Source: Manihot esculenta
Lineage: Eukaryota > Streptophyta > Magnoliopsida > Malpighiales > Euphorbiaceae
Assembly (NCBI RefSeq): GCF_001659605.2
Contig: NC_035169.2
Location: 19,840,263 to 19,904,262, forward strand
DNA: 64,000 nucleotides
Reading direction: 5' to 3'
Every line of letters starts with the position of its first letter. Positions within the stretch are counted from its first letter, which is position 1. Shown piece after piece: positions 1 to 9,814 of this stretch. The translations under genes and the position numbers were made by a program. The notes beneath the pieces are model-generated. The model was not told the origin of the DNA. It worked only from the letters and a program-made list of their open reading frames with translations, and did not search any database.

Positions 1-609
1 TGCATCTGTCTAATCTTTCCTTTTTAGGCGGAGCCTTCGTTTGAATTTTGAATTCTGAATGCCAAAGAGGAAGAGCATCTCCTTGAGATCTTGCTGCCTA
101 AACAGGAAGATATGACTGCTGTAGTGTGTGCACATCTTTTGAATAAGGAAAGAAAGATCTGTGATTTGAATTGCAAATAATTTTATGACTGAGCTTTCCT
201 TATTTGCTTTTGCCTCTGCACTTTCCTCATTTGAAGACTTTCCTTTTTCTGAAAACTTGCCTTATTTGAAAACTTTCCTTTCTTGGCACACGTTCTAAAT
301 AAGGTAGGAAAGATTCTGCAGTTCGAATTTCGGACAGTTTGCTGACTGTGCTTTTTGACACTTTCCTTATTTGGCACTTTCCATATATGAAAACTTTCCT
401 TATTTAGAACTTTCCATATATGAAAACTTTCCTTTTCTGGGACTTTCCATAATCGGCACTTGTTTTGGCAGTTTTAAGAGCATTTTCTCCAGAATGTCTC
501 TTTACACCTAATATCTGCAAAACATGATTAAAACCACAAAATTAGGTAGAAAAGGTGCAAATAAACATCAAGAACATCATGATAAAGTGGGCTAAAATAT
601 GCTCTGTCA
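1..609 (-). repeat. 3' LTR of element A (partial)
   Basis: Matches 13808-14416 nearly base for base, starting at the window edge, and ends GCTCTGTCA at 609, the same terminus as the right-hand LTR. A minus-strand polypurine tract follows immediately, which marks this as the 3' LTR. It contains a run of TTTCC-rich short repeats (about 195-450). Confidence 0.93.
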
Positions 610-623
610 AATACCCCCACACC
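610..623 (-). other. Polypurine tract of element A
   Basis: Reads as GGTGTGGGGGTATT on the minus strand and directly abuts the 3' LTR, the expected site of plus-strand priming. The same tract borders the left LTRs of J (51154) and N (43218). Confidence 0.8.
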
Positions 624-1716
624 TAACCTTTTGCTTGTGCTCAAGCAAACAGACATAGTCAAATAAACTCTCTTTGCTTTGATCCTTTATGTCCACTTAA
701 GCTCTTACTCTAGACCCCTATTTTGAAGCATTGCAATAAAGAATATATGCATCAAGGTTACTTACCTCTTTCCTCGTTTCCCTTTACTTACCATGGCTAG
801 GATTGGTTTTCCTCAAGAGAGAGATCATACATGCACATTCATTTGTTCAATTAAAGACTTATTCTAGCTTTCAGAGTGACTTGCCATTACCTTGAAGTAC
901 TTTATTCAACCTTTTGCACTTTAAACTTGCTTGGAAAAGTCACCAACCTTTTGACGTGAAGGTACATATTGGTGATACCCACCCCCAGTTACTCAGTTGG
1001 TCACCTATCCAAGTGGCTACTAGCTCTGTTCATAGTCTTTTGACCATTGGAACAGTTTTCAATTTATGCTTATAAAGTCTAGGCCTTTTCTGAATTTCTT
1101 TTTCTCAATGATTTGGGCAAATCAACACCAATTGCTAACACAAGTCACATTAAGTTCATTCACACATCGATCAATTCATTCTCTCAAATGAGTGTCATCA
1201 ATATATTTTTCACCATGGCAAGCTCAAAGATTCAATTCAAAGGTAATTCCCAAACATGAATACATCTCATTGCAATTGATTCAACACAGGTTTAAAGAGT
1301 TATCACATCAATGGGGTCATGGAAAGAAAGTTCATCCAAGATAGTTCATCAGTTTGAGTAAAGCAAATCAAAAAGAAGATTGTGGATGTGTGTTATTGAA
1401 AGCAAAAACGAAAAACTTAAAAACTGTGGCTAAATATTCTGAAAGAAACGCAAAGCATGAATCTGAAAGGAAATCTGAAAGCAAAAAAACGCAATCTGAA
1501 AGCAAGAAAACGCAATCTGAAACCAAGCTAACGCAAACTGAAGGGAAGAACTGAAAGCAAAAACGCAACTGAAAGGGAAAAATGTGTCTAAAGCGCAAAA
1601 ATTAAAATGCCGTACCCCCACACCTAAATCATGCATTGTACTCAATGTGTGAGAAACATAAAAGAACAAAGAAACTGATTACTTCCCTTGGGTGTGGTTG
1701 GCATGGTGCGATGTGC
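624..1716 (-). other. Non-coding 3' region of element A
   Basis: About 1.1 kb between the RNase H stop and the polypurine tract. It is homologous to 51168-52170 (J), 37746-38350 (I) and 43230-44038 (N), with landmarks such as the cagttggtcacc block near 1004 and a gatttgggcaaatc word near 1112. A short imperfect tandem repeat of a gaaagcaaaaacgcaatct type lies at about 1440-1570. No ORF is credible. Integrase would be expected here in a complete Athila element and is absent. Confidence 0.75.
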
Positions 1717-3460
1717 CTATTCAGAGTGGATGACAAACAGGTGTTCGTCTGGGAAGTCCTCCTTGACTGGGCATGGCACAGAGCTAGAGGGAAATCGGCT
1801 GAGGTGGTCGGCCACCAGATTCTCTTTCCCTTTCTTATCTCGGATCTCAAGGTCAAATTCTTGCAACAACAAGATCCACCGAATGAGTCTCGATTTTGAT
1901 TCCTTTTTCTTGAGCAGGTATCGCAAGGCAGCATGGTCAGAATAGATGGTGACCTTAGTCTCCAAGAGGTATGGTCTGAACTTCTCTAATGCAAACACAA
2001 CAGCTAGGAACTCTTTTTCTGTTGTTTAGTAGTTGCTTTGGGCGGCATCTAGTGTGCGGGAAGCGTATTGGATCACATGGGGTGAGTTCCCCACACGTTG
2101 CCCCAAGACTGCCCCTACAGCATAATTGCTCGCATCACAGATGATCTCAAAGGGCAGGCTCCAGTCAGGAGCCTGAATGATTGGAGCGGTAACAAACAGT
2201 TCTTTTATCAAGTCAAAGGCTCTCTTACAGCCTGCATCAAAATCAAAAGTGACATCTTGTTGGAGCAACCTGCATAAAGGCAATGTGATTTTAGAGAAAT
2301 CCTTTATAAATCTCCTATAGAACCCTGCATGACCAAGGAAAGAACGAATTTCTTTGACATTAGTGGGGTAAGGTAGATCTTTGATGGTGTCCACCTTTGC
2401 TTTGTCTACTTCAATACCTTTAGCTGAGACAACATGGCCTAAAATCAAACCTTGTTTCACCATAAAGTGACATTTTTCATAGTTCAGAATAAGATTTGAC
2501 TCAATACATCTCTGTAGGATCTTTTCAAGATTAGCAAGGCATTCTTCAAAAGAGTTGCCATATACTGTAAAATCATCCATAAATACCTCAATGATTTTCT
2601 CAACGTAATCAGAAAATATGCTCATCATACATCGCTGAAAGGTGGCTGGAGCATTGCAAAGTCCAAAGGGCATTCTTCTGAAGGCGAAAGTGCCAAAGGG
2701 GCAGGTGAATGTTGTCTTTTCCTGATCTTCTGGGGTCACTGGAATCTGGTAAAAACCTGAATAACCATCAAGACAACAGTAGTGGGACTTACCTGCGAGT
2801 CTCTCGAGCATCTGATCAATGAAGGGCAAAGGAAAGTGATCTTTCCTCGTGGTTGCATTTAGTTTTTTGTAATCCATGCAAACTCTCCATCCATTCTGAA
2901 CTCTAGTTGGGACAAGTTTCCCTTCAGCGTTTGGCACAATGGTGATCCCAGTTTTCTTAGGAACCACATGTACAGGACTTACCCATTTGCTATCAGAGAT
3001 AGGGTAGATGATACCTGCATCTAGAAGCTTGATTATCTCCTTTTTCACTACCTCCATCATGGGTGGATTCAGCCTTCTTTGAGCATCTCTGACTGGCTTG
3101 CATTCTTCCTCGAGGTGTATCTTATGCATGCATGTAGTGGGGGAGATACCTTTGATGTCATCCATGGTCCAACCCATGGCTTGCTTGTGCTTTCTCAGTA
3201 CTTTCAGGAGGCTTTCTTCTTCGAGTTGGCTCAATTGATTAGACACGATTACTGGAAGTGTCTTTCCGGCTCCTAAGAATGCATATTTGAAGTGACTCGG
3301 AAGAGGTTTCAGATCTGATTCGGAAGTTCCCTGTTCTGTTGTCTGTTGTCCAGCTGAACTAGATTCTGCTTGTTGCACATGGACTATCTGCAAGGGTGCC
3401 GGAGGTGCAAGGTGTGGCGATGGAAGCTGAAGAGGCGCCGATTGAGGTGTTGAGGAGTTC
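1717..3460 (-). pseudogene. pol: Element A pol, RT and RNase H part
   Basis: Continuation of A's polyprotein on the low-coordinate side of the F insertion. A linker (from 3460) is followed by a full RT domain, with VCMDYKKLN, the catalytic FMDD near 2575 and MPFGLCNAPATF, then an RNase H domain with [24 protein letters not shown] and [10 protein letters not shown] near its end. One in-frame stop at 2026-2028 splits RT from most of RNase H; the frame is otherwise held from 3460 to the stop at 1717-1719. The gene stops right after RNase H, so no integrase or chromodomain follows. Length arithmetic shows the same frame as the protease segment at 9815-11313 once F and one target-site copy are discounted. 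Confidence 0.88.
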
Positions 3461-5078
3461 TGTAATACCCGGCTAGTTCAGGCATCAGAATTCTTACCAT
3501 CCGGTGGAATTCCGGAATGTCAGAGGTTCTAGAAGGGTAAGAGTGACGGTTTTCTAACAGGTTTTAAGTGTGTAAAAGGTTTGATTCAGAAAAGAGTTAA
3601 TTTTTGAGGAGAAGTGGCCTAAGGAGTTTCTGCCAGGTTCGGCCCCCGAATGTAAGTTCGGCCGCCGAAAGTGCCCAATGTTTGGCCCCCGAAGTTTATG
3701 TTCGGCCCCCGAAAGTTGCATGGTTTTGCATGCAGTTTCGGCAGCCGAAGCTGAGGTGGTCGGTTAGCTGTGCACGCTCCTCAGTCGGTGGTTTGGTCAG
3801 GTGTTCACCTCCAGATCATGATCTGAGGGTAAGCCACGTCTCCCTATGACTCATCTGCAAGCTGTAATCAGCTTATGCAGAGGGTTGGTCTTTTGCAAAG
3901 GGGTTGAACGTTTTTTGAGAGAAAAGAAGAGTTGTGAGGGTTTGAAGCTTTGGAGGAGGAGTTGCTGAGTTAGCTGTTCCTCTTCTGTTTTCAAGAGGTA
4001 AGGGAAGTCTTTAAACTTGTTTTAATGAGTTATAACAGCTTGTAAAGAGGTTAAGGGTAGAGTTATGTATATAGGTTTCGTTTTGATGTTTTCATGGTGT
4101 ACGTATGTATATGTGTTATAGTTGCTGTTTTGTTGGGGTTAGTAGGTAGTTTTGGACCCCTTGGTTCATATACCTGAGTATATGTGAGTGAAGGAGGAGT
4201 TATGCATGTATGGAGTGGGGTTGGTGCTTGGCAGGCTTGTTCATGCACGAAGCTGAGTTCTGGATGAACTCAGGTTCGGCCGCCGAAGGGAGGATTCGGC
4301 CGCCGAACCCCTTGTGGAGGCAGTGTCGGCTGCCTAAGGTTGCGTCCGAAAGAATGGACTTTCGGCTCTGTCATGCACATTCGGCCGCCGAAGGTGCCGC
4401 CGAAGGTGCTCTGTCCAGCCTTCTTTTGCATGCTTTGAGTGATTGTTTTATGAGCTTTTAGCGGGGTTTTGGGAAGTTGTGTCAGAGTTAATAAGAGTAT
4501 GTTTGACACCTCAATCGAGTCCATTTGTGTAGGATTGGACCCGACAGTTCAGGGAGGTCGTCAGGATTAGCAATTGCAACGTCAGTCAGGTTTCTGCTTG
4601 AGGAGCATTGTGTTTCGAAAACCCAGTGAATGATAACTGTGAGGGAAGATAGGGATTAAGTCCCTTGACCCAAGACCAGTGCAAAGGAAAGACCAGGTTT
4701 GATTCCTGTGATCCACAGAGTAGACCACTAGAGAAGACCAGGTTTGATTCCTGTGACTCTATGGTAGCCAAGTTAACTTATGATATGCTGACCCTTATAG
4801 AGTGGGTTCTATGCTGCAGAGCGCATAGGGTATGGAGGTTACTTGGTAAAGCATCACTGGTGTGTTATAGATAGCCCAAAAGCTAGTTCAGATTAGTATA
4901 TCTGAGCATTTTGGTTCATATGATTGTAGTCCAGTCGGATCATGTATGGGATTTTAACTGGTACACAGAGGTCAGGATAGGCTTACTACGGGTCTAGGCG
5001 GCCTTAAGCCGATCTGGATCCTAGTGCCGAGCGGTTCGGACCGTTACAAGAGGGGTATCGGTTTTCCGGGCTGTTACA
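3461..5078 (+). repeat. 5' LTR of element F (1618 bp, internally deleted)
   Basis: Begins tgtaataccc and ends ctgttaca just before the primer-binding site. It is collinear with 7544-9809 except for one gap after 4607, where the 3' LTR has 648 additional bases. The gap removes the splice-donor-like gaggtgag at 8691 and about 650 bp of downstream LTR. Related LTRs (B, D, K) have the longer form, so this is a deletion here and not an insertion in the other copy. Confidence 0.93.
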
Positions 5079-5080
5079 GA

Positions 5081-5093
5081 TGGTATCAGAGCA
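5081..5093 (+). other. Primer-binding site of element F (initiator tRNA-Met)
   Basis: TGGTATCAGAGCA, complementary to the 3' end of plant initiator tRNA-Met, lies two bases inside the 5' LTR. A leader with no credible ORF (5094-5404) follows up to the gag ATG and ends with a ctccag acceptor-like site near 5362. Confidence 0.9.
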
Positions 5094-5404
5094 TAGGTGC
5101 CTCGTACGTACGGTGTGTGTGCACGGATTAGAGAGAGCCCACATCGGAAAGAGGTTGTTTTAGACGTCATAGAAAGGCAACGCACAATAAGTTAAATCAT
5201 GTCCACTAAGATAGGAAGTTTGTTTTGCATGCTGCTGTGAAATGCCATGAATATACGCATGTGTATTAATGTTGTGTACGTATGCATGTATATATCGTAA
5301 GTTCATGTGTTTTCATATGAACCCTATGTTTGCTAATATTTGTTTTGTGTGTTGTTCTCCAGGAGAGCTAGAGGAAAGTTAAGCTGAGTGGTGTTAGTCA
5401 ATCT

Positions 5405-5995
5405 ATGGAGTCAGATCCGTCTGAAAGATCTTTTGCTGATAGTAGAGAAGGAATGAATCTAGAATCAGAAAACAGGAGAGAGCTAGAAGTGGATGTGCAA
5501 AGAAGGGATGTAGGTGTACAGGTGAATTTGGATGAAGAGACGTTAGAGGATACTCAGACCAAGGATTCTAGGTTAGGAGAGAATGAACCCTCCACCTGGA
5601 GTACAGCTACCTGGAAAGGAGCAAAGTGGGGGAAAGCTACAAAGAAAAAGGTTAGGGGCCTTAAAGGGTCAAAGAAGAATACAATAGGGACTAGTGGTGC
5701 TGGTCCAAGTTCTGGTATAGGCAAGCCACAATGTTTGCGGTGTGGTAGATTGCATGAGGGAATCTGTCTAGCAGGAACAATAGGATGTTATAGGTGTGGA
5801 CAGAAGGGGCATGTGATTCGTGAGTGTCGTATGATGCCTTGGATGGTTCGGTCCCAGCGGACTTTTTCAGGTAGAAAGGTTCAGCAGGGAATAGCACCCT
5901 CAGATCCAGTGGTGCCAGGTATGCTCTTTCTGAGAGTTTTGATGTATATGTTTGTTTTTGTGGATCCTAGTGGGATTGAAAGTAATAGAATGTAA
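5405..5995 (+). CDS. gag: Element F short gag-like protein with zinc knuckle
   Basis: 196 codons from ATG at 5405. The N-terminal part is acidic (about residues 1-65), followed by a lysine-rich stretch (about 75-95). A cysteine cluster CLRCGRLHEGIC then leads into a CCHC knuckle, CYRCGQKGHVIREC (about residues 127-140), the nucleic-acid-binding motif of nucleocapsid. The gag core present in B (about residues 197-365) is missing, so capsid assembly on its own is unlikely. Spacing of the knuckle and flanks matches B and K gag, indicating a deletion derivative of that family. The protein may bind element RNA and be packaged with help from a full-length relative; that role is inference. Confidence 0.75.
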   Translation: MESDPSERSFADSREGMNLESENRRELEVDVQRRDVGVQVNLDEETLEDTQTKDSRLGENEPSTWSTATWKGAKWGKATKKKVRGLKGSKKNTIGTSGAGPSSGIGKPQCLRCGRLHEGICLAGTIGCYRCGQKGHVIRECRMMPWMVRSQRTFSGRKVQQGIAPSDPVVPGMLFLRVLMYMFVFVDPSGIESNRM

Positions 5996-7530
5996 TAGAA
6001 GTACATGTTTAGAGTAAAAGTTAAAGAGATGGAGAGTTAGAGAAAAGTTAATAGCTAAGAGTTAAAGAAATAAGAGTATCGGAAAAGAGTTAAAGAGAGA
6101 GAGTTGGTATAAGATGCTATGTTTCAGGTTTCTCTAATCCCAGGCATAGTGAGAATGGTTTTCTCAAGTAAGAAGTAAAGGTAAGTAAGATAAAAGCAGA
6201 AAGAAAAGTGGGATAGATCAGAAAAAGAGGAAACACAAAAAGGTAAGAGTGAGCGTAGAAAAAAAAGAGTTTAGAGTTAGTCTGGGAATAGGTGGTAGTT
6301 GAGGCAGAGGAAAAGGTCAGTCCTTTCTTCAGTGGATTCCCGAGAGAAGTTCCATTTGCTTTAGCTTGGATCTTCACCCTGACTCAGTAAGAGGCTGCTA
6401 CATCAAACACGGTGACGTCAGGTACGTTCACTTGGAAGTATTTAGATGTGTATGCTAGGTGTTTTGAACCCCAGTGTCTTCGCTTTTCTTGTTGCTTAGT
6501 GAGCCGTTGATAGCATGGGTTTGGTGACTTCTGGGCTTAGAGTGGTTTTCTTGGGTCAATGGACCTGAGTGTGATCCATCTGAGGTAGAGGCAGTCAGTT
6601 CAGTTCAGAGTTTGTGGTGAGTAGATGCAATCCAGCTGACCTTATGGTTCTAGAGGTGACTGTATGATGTCATTCTAGGGCGGATTGATGCATTACTCAT
6701 GGTACTACCTGTGTCCATAGAGACAAGGTAGGGAAATTGGATGGGTCAGGCAGTCCTTTAGGGGGACAGAGTATAGGTGCCTAGCAGTTGATGTCAGCCC
6801 TGCAGGCTCACAGGTCTCAGGAAGGGTTATCAGAGGGTTGTTTTACCTCTTGTGAGCAAGTTTGTCAGGATAGGGAATCAGCCTCAGTGCCCTTTTCTAG
6901 TGAGTACTAGATGTTTCCCAGGTAGGCTGTCAGGTTTACCATCTGTCAGGGAGGTAGGATTGGAATGAGAATGGTATCTGGACGCGGAACCATTGCTTCC
7001 TCTCTTTCCTCTACAGAATGGCACCTACAGAGAGAGAGCTAAGAATAGTCAGGATAGTGAAAAAGAGGCTTGGTAGTTAAGGGTTTTATCTGACTTAGTA
7101 CCTCACCCTGGTATATGCACAAGTTGGTGTGGGAAACGAAAGATGAATCCTTAAGGTTTTGCTCTAATAGTTTAATAGATCAGTGAGTTCAAGCTGGTAA
7201 GTAAGTACCAAGTTGTCCTTGTTAGGATTGATGATCTTTTAGCTGCTCTGATAAAAGTTGTTTATGGTTTTGGTGTGATCAAAGTTTTGAATGCTACCAG
7301 TTGAGAGTTTGGAAGTAAAGGTTAGAAAAGAGGTTGGTGAAGAAAAGATAAAGAGAAAAAGGAATAAGGATCAGCGTAGCGCAGCGAAAGTTGTAGAGTT
7401 CAGAAAAAGGATTTTGCAGTATGGACTCAACTCAGGAAAATAGAGATTCAGGAATTCTCTCTTTCGAGAGAAGTGGTAGGCTTTATATGTTTATCTGTTT
7501 GTTTTTAACATTCGAGGACGAATGTTTTAT
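5996..7530 (+). pseudogene. Degraded pol remnant of element F
   Basis: No long ORF. Scattered similarity to B marks the remnant: the gag/pol junction near 6372 (gactcag followed by a stop), a protease segment with gatgtcattctaggg near 6666, and a ctctacagaatggcacc segment near 7008 matching B near 17228. Several stops and indels lie between these points. RT, RNase H and integrase are absent. Sequence 6000-6300 is purine-rich with repeated aaagagttaga-like units. Confidence 0.7.
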
Positions 7531-7543
7531 AAGGGGGGAAGAA
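7531..7543 (+). other. Polypurine tract of element F
   Basis: AAGGGGGGAAGAA immediately before the 3' LTR, the same tract as at 20096 (B) and 60167 (K). Confidence 0.85.
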
Positions 7544-9809
7544 TGTAATACCCGGCTAGTTCAGGCATCAGAATTCTTACCATCCGGTGGAATTCCGGAA
7601 TGTCAGAGGTTCTAGAAGGGTAAGAGTGACGGTTTTCTAACAGGTTTTAAGTGTGTAAAAGGTTTGATTCAGAAAAGAGTTAAGTTTTGAGGAGAAGTGG
7701 CCTAAGGAGTTTCTGCCAGGTTCGGCCCCCGAATGTAAGTTCGGCCGCCGAAAGTGCCCAATGTTCGGCCCCTGAAGTTTATGTTCGGCCCCCGAAAGTT
7801 ACATGGTTTTGCATGCAGTTTCGGCAGCCGAAGCTGAGGTGGTCGATTAGCTGTGCACGCTCCTCAGTCGGTGGTTTGGTCAGGTGTTCACCTCCAGATC
7901 ATGATCTGAGGGTAAGCCACGTCTCCCTATGACTCATCTGCAAGCTGTAATCAGCTTATGCAGAGGGTTGGTCTTTTGCAAAGGGGTTGAACGTTTTTTG
8001 AGAGAAAAGAAGAGTTGTGAGGGTTTGAAGCTTTGGAGGAGGAGTTGCTGAGTTAGCTGTTCCTCTTCTGTTTTCAAGAGGTAAGGGAAGTCTTTAAACT
8101 TGTTTTAATGAGTTATAACAGCTTGTAAAGAGGTTAAGGGTAGAGTTATGTATATAGGTTTCGTTTTGATGTTTTCATGGTGTACGTATGTATATGTGTT
8201 ATAGTTGCTGTTTTGTTGGGGTTAGTAGGTAGTTTTGGACCCCTTGGTTCATATACCTGAGTATATGTGAGTGAAGGAGGAGTTATGCATGTATGGAGTG
8301 GGGTTGGTGCTTGGCAGGCTTGTTCATGCACGAAGCTGAGTTCTGGATGAACTCAGGTTCGGCCGCCGAAGGGAGGATTCGGCCGCCGAACCCCCTGTGG
8401 AGGCAGTGTCGGCTGCCTAAGGTTGCGTCCGAAAGAATGGACTTTCGGCTCTGTCATGCACATTCGGCCGCCGAAGGTGCCGCCGAAGGTGCTCTGTCCA
8501 GCCTTCTTTTGCATGCTTTGAGTGATTGTTTTATGAGCTTTTAGCGGGGTTTTGGGAAGTTGTGTCAGAGTTAATAAGAGTATGTTTGACACCTCAATCG
8601 AGTCCATTTGTGTAGGATTGGACCCGACAGTTCAGGGAGGTCGTCAGGATTAGCAGTTGCAGCGTCAGTCAGGTTTCTGCTTGAGGAGCAGAGGTGAGTA
8701 GAACTAAACTTAATCTTTTATTTTGAGAAAATGGAATGTATGAAGCATAGTTCATGCATCATGAATGTTATGATTTATATTAGGGTGAGTTGCATTAGAA
8801 TCACGAAGTTGTTGCATTGCCTTATTCAGTGATGGTGGGAATTGGACCAAGGCGACATCAATAGCCCTTAGAGGGAGTTTTGAGGTCATGTCTAATTCCA
8901 GATGATTGGACCCAGGCGACATCAATAGCCCGTCGAGGGAGTTTTGAAGTCATGTCCAATCAATGATGTGGAATGTATGAGTTGTGTAGCATTTTCATAA
9001 AAGATGTGTATGAATGAACTATTTTCAGTGTTTCTACTCACTGGGTTTTATAGCTCATCCCTTTCCCTTAACCCCAGTGTTGCAGGTTCTGGTTAGCTGG
9101 GAAGGTGAGAAGCAGCAGAGTGTATCAGCTATGGTACTGCTTGTGTAATAGTGTAGTGTGGACATGATGTAATTAAAGAGATATATGTAAAAGTGATGTA
9201 ATAGGTAGTCAGTTAATGTATAAATGAGTTAGAATGTGCTTTTGCCTATTGTCTAGTGTATGTTAATCCCTTGTATATGCATGTATCCAGTTTTACAGTT
9301 TCTTGATGAGAAATGAGTCAGACCAGACTTAATATATGTTGTGTTTCGAAAACCCAGTGAATGATAACTGTGAGGGAAGATAGGGATTAAGTCCCTTGAC
9401 CCAAGACCAGTGCAAAGGAAAGACCAGGTTTGATTCCTGTGATCCACAGAGTAGACCACTAGAGAAGACCAGGTTTGATTCCTGTGACTCTATGGTAGCC
9501 AAGTTAACTTATGATATGCTGACCCTTATAGAGTGGGTTCTATGCTGCAGAGCGCATAGGGTATGGAGGTTACTTGGTAAAGCATCACTGGTGTGTTATA
9601 GATAGCCCGAGGGCTAGTTCAGATTAGTATATCTGAGCATTTTGGTTCATATGATTGTAGTCCAGTCGGATCATGTATGGGATTTTAACAGGTACACAGA
9701 GGTCAGGATAGGCTTACTACGGGTCTAGGCGGCCTTAAGCCGATCTGGATCCTAGTGCCGAGCGGTTCGGACCGTTACAAGAGGGGTATCGGTTTTCCGG
9801 GCTGTTACA
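7544..9809 (+). repeat. 3' LTR of element F (2266 bp)
   Basis: Full-length copy. It holds TTCGGCCGCCGAA-type words at about 7730-7800 and 8358-8480, a splice-donor-like caagaggtaag near 8080, an acceptor-like tgtgtag near 8610, a donor gaggtgag at 8691, and two imperfect copies of a roughly 65-bp unit (ggcgacatcaatagccc) at about 8850-8960. Ends gctgttaca before the AGTTC duplication. Confidence 0.93.
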
Positions 9810-9814
9810 AGTTC

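Larger units (their letters stand above)
3461..9809 (+). mobile_element. Element F: non-autonomous gag-only (TR-GAG-like) LTR retrotransposon
   Basis: Complete insertion flanked by the 5-bp duplication AGTTC (3456-3460 and 9810-9814). LTRs run tgtaataccc to gctgttaca. It has a tRNA-iMet primer site, a 196-codon gag-like ORF, a heavily degraded pol remnant without RT or integrase, and a polypurine tract. The shared LTR parts differ at only about a dozen positions over 1618 bp by eye, the lowest divergence of any pair here, which fits its place as the innermost element. The 5' LTR lacks 648 bp present in the 3' LTR (8691-9338). Mobilisation would need enzymes from a relative such as B or K. Confidence 0.92.

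Noticed and set aside
183..377. Small frames in A's LTR (183-377, 13584-14096) and the J LTR (50589-51005, 54824-55321)
   Set aside because: They share a lysine-rich reading because the LTRs are homologous; the frames differ in length and are broken by short indels.
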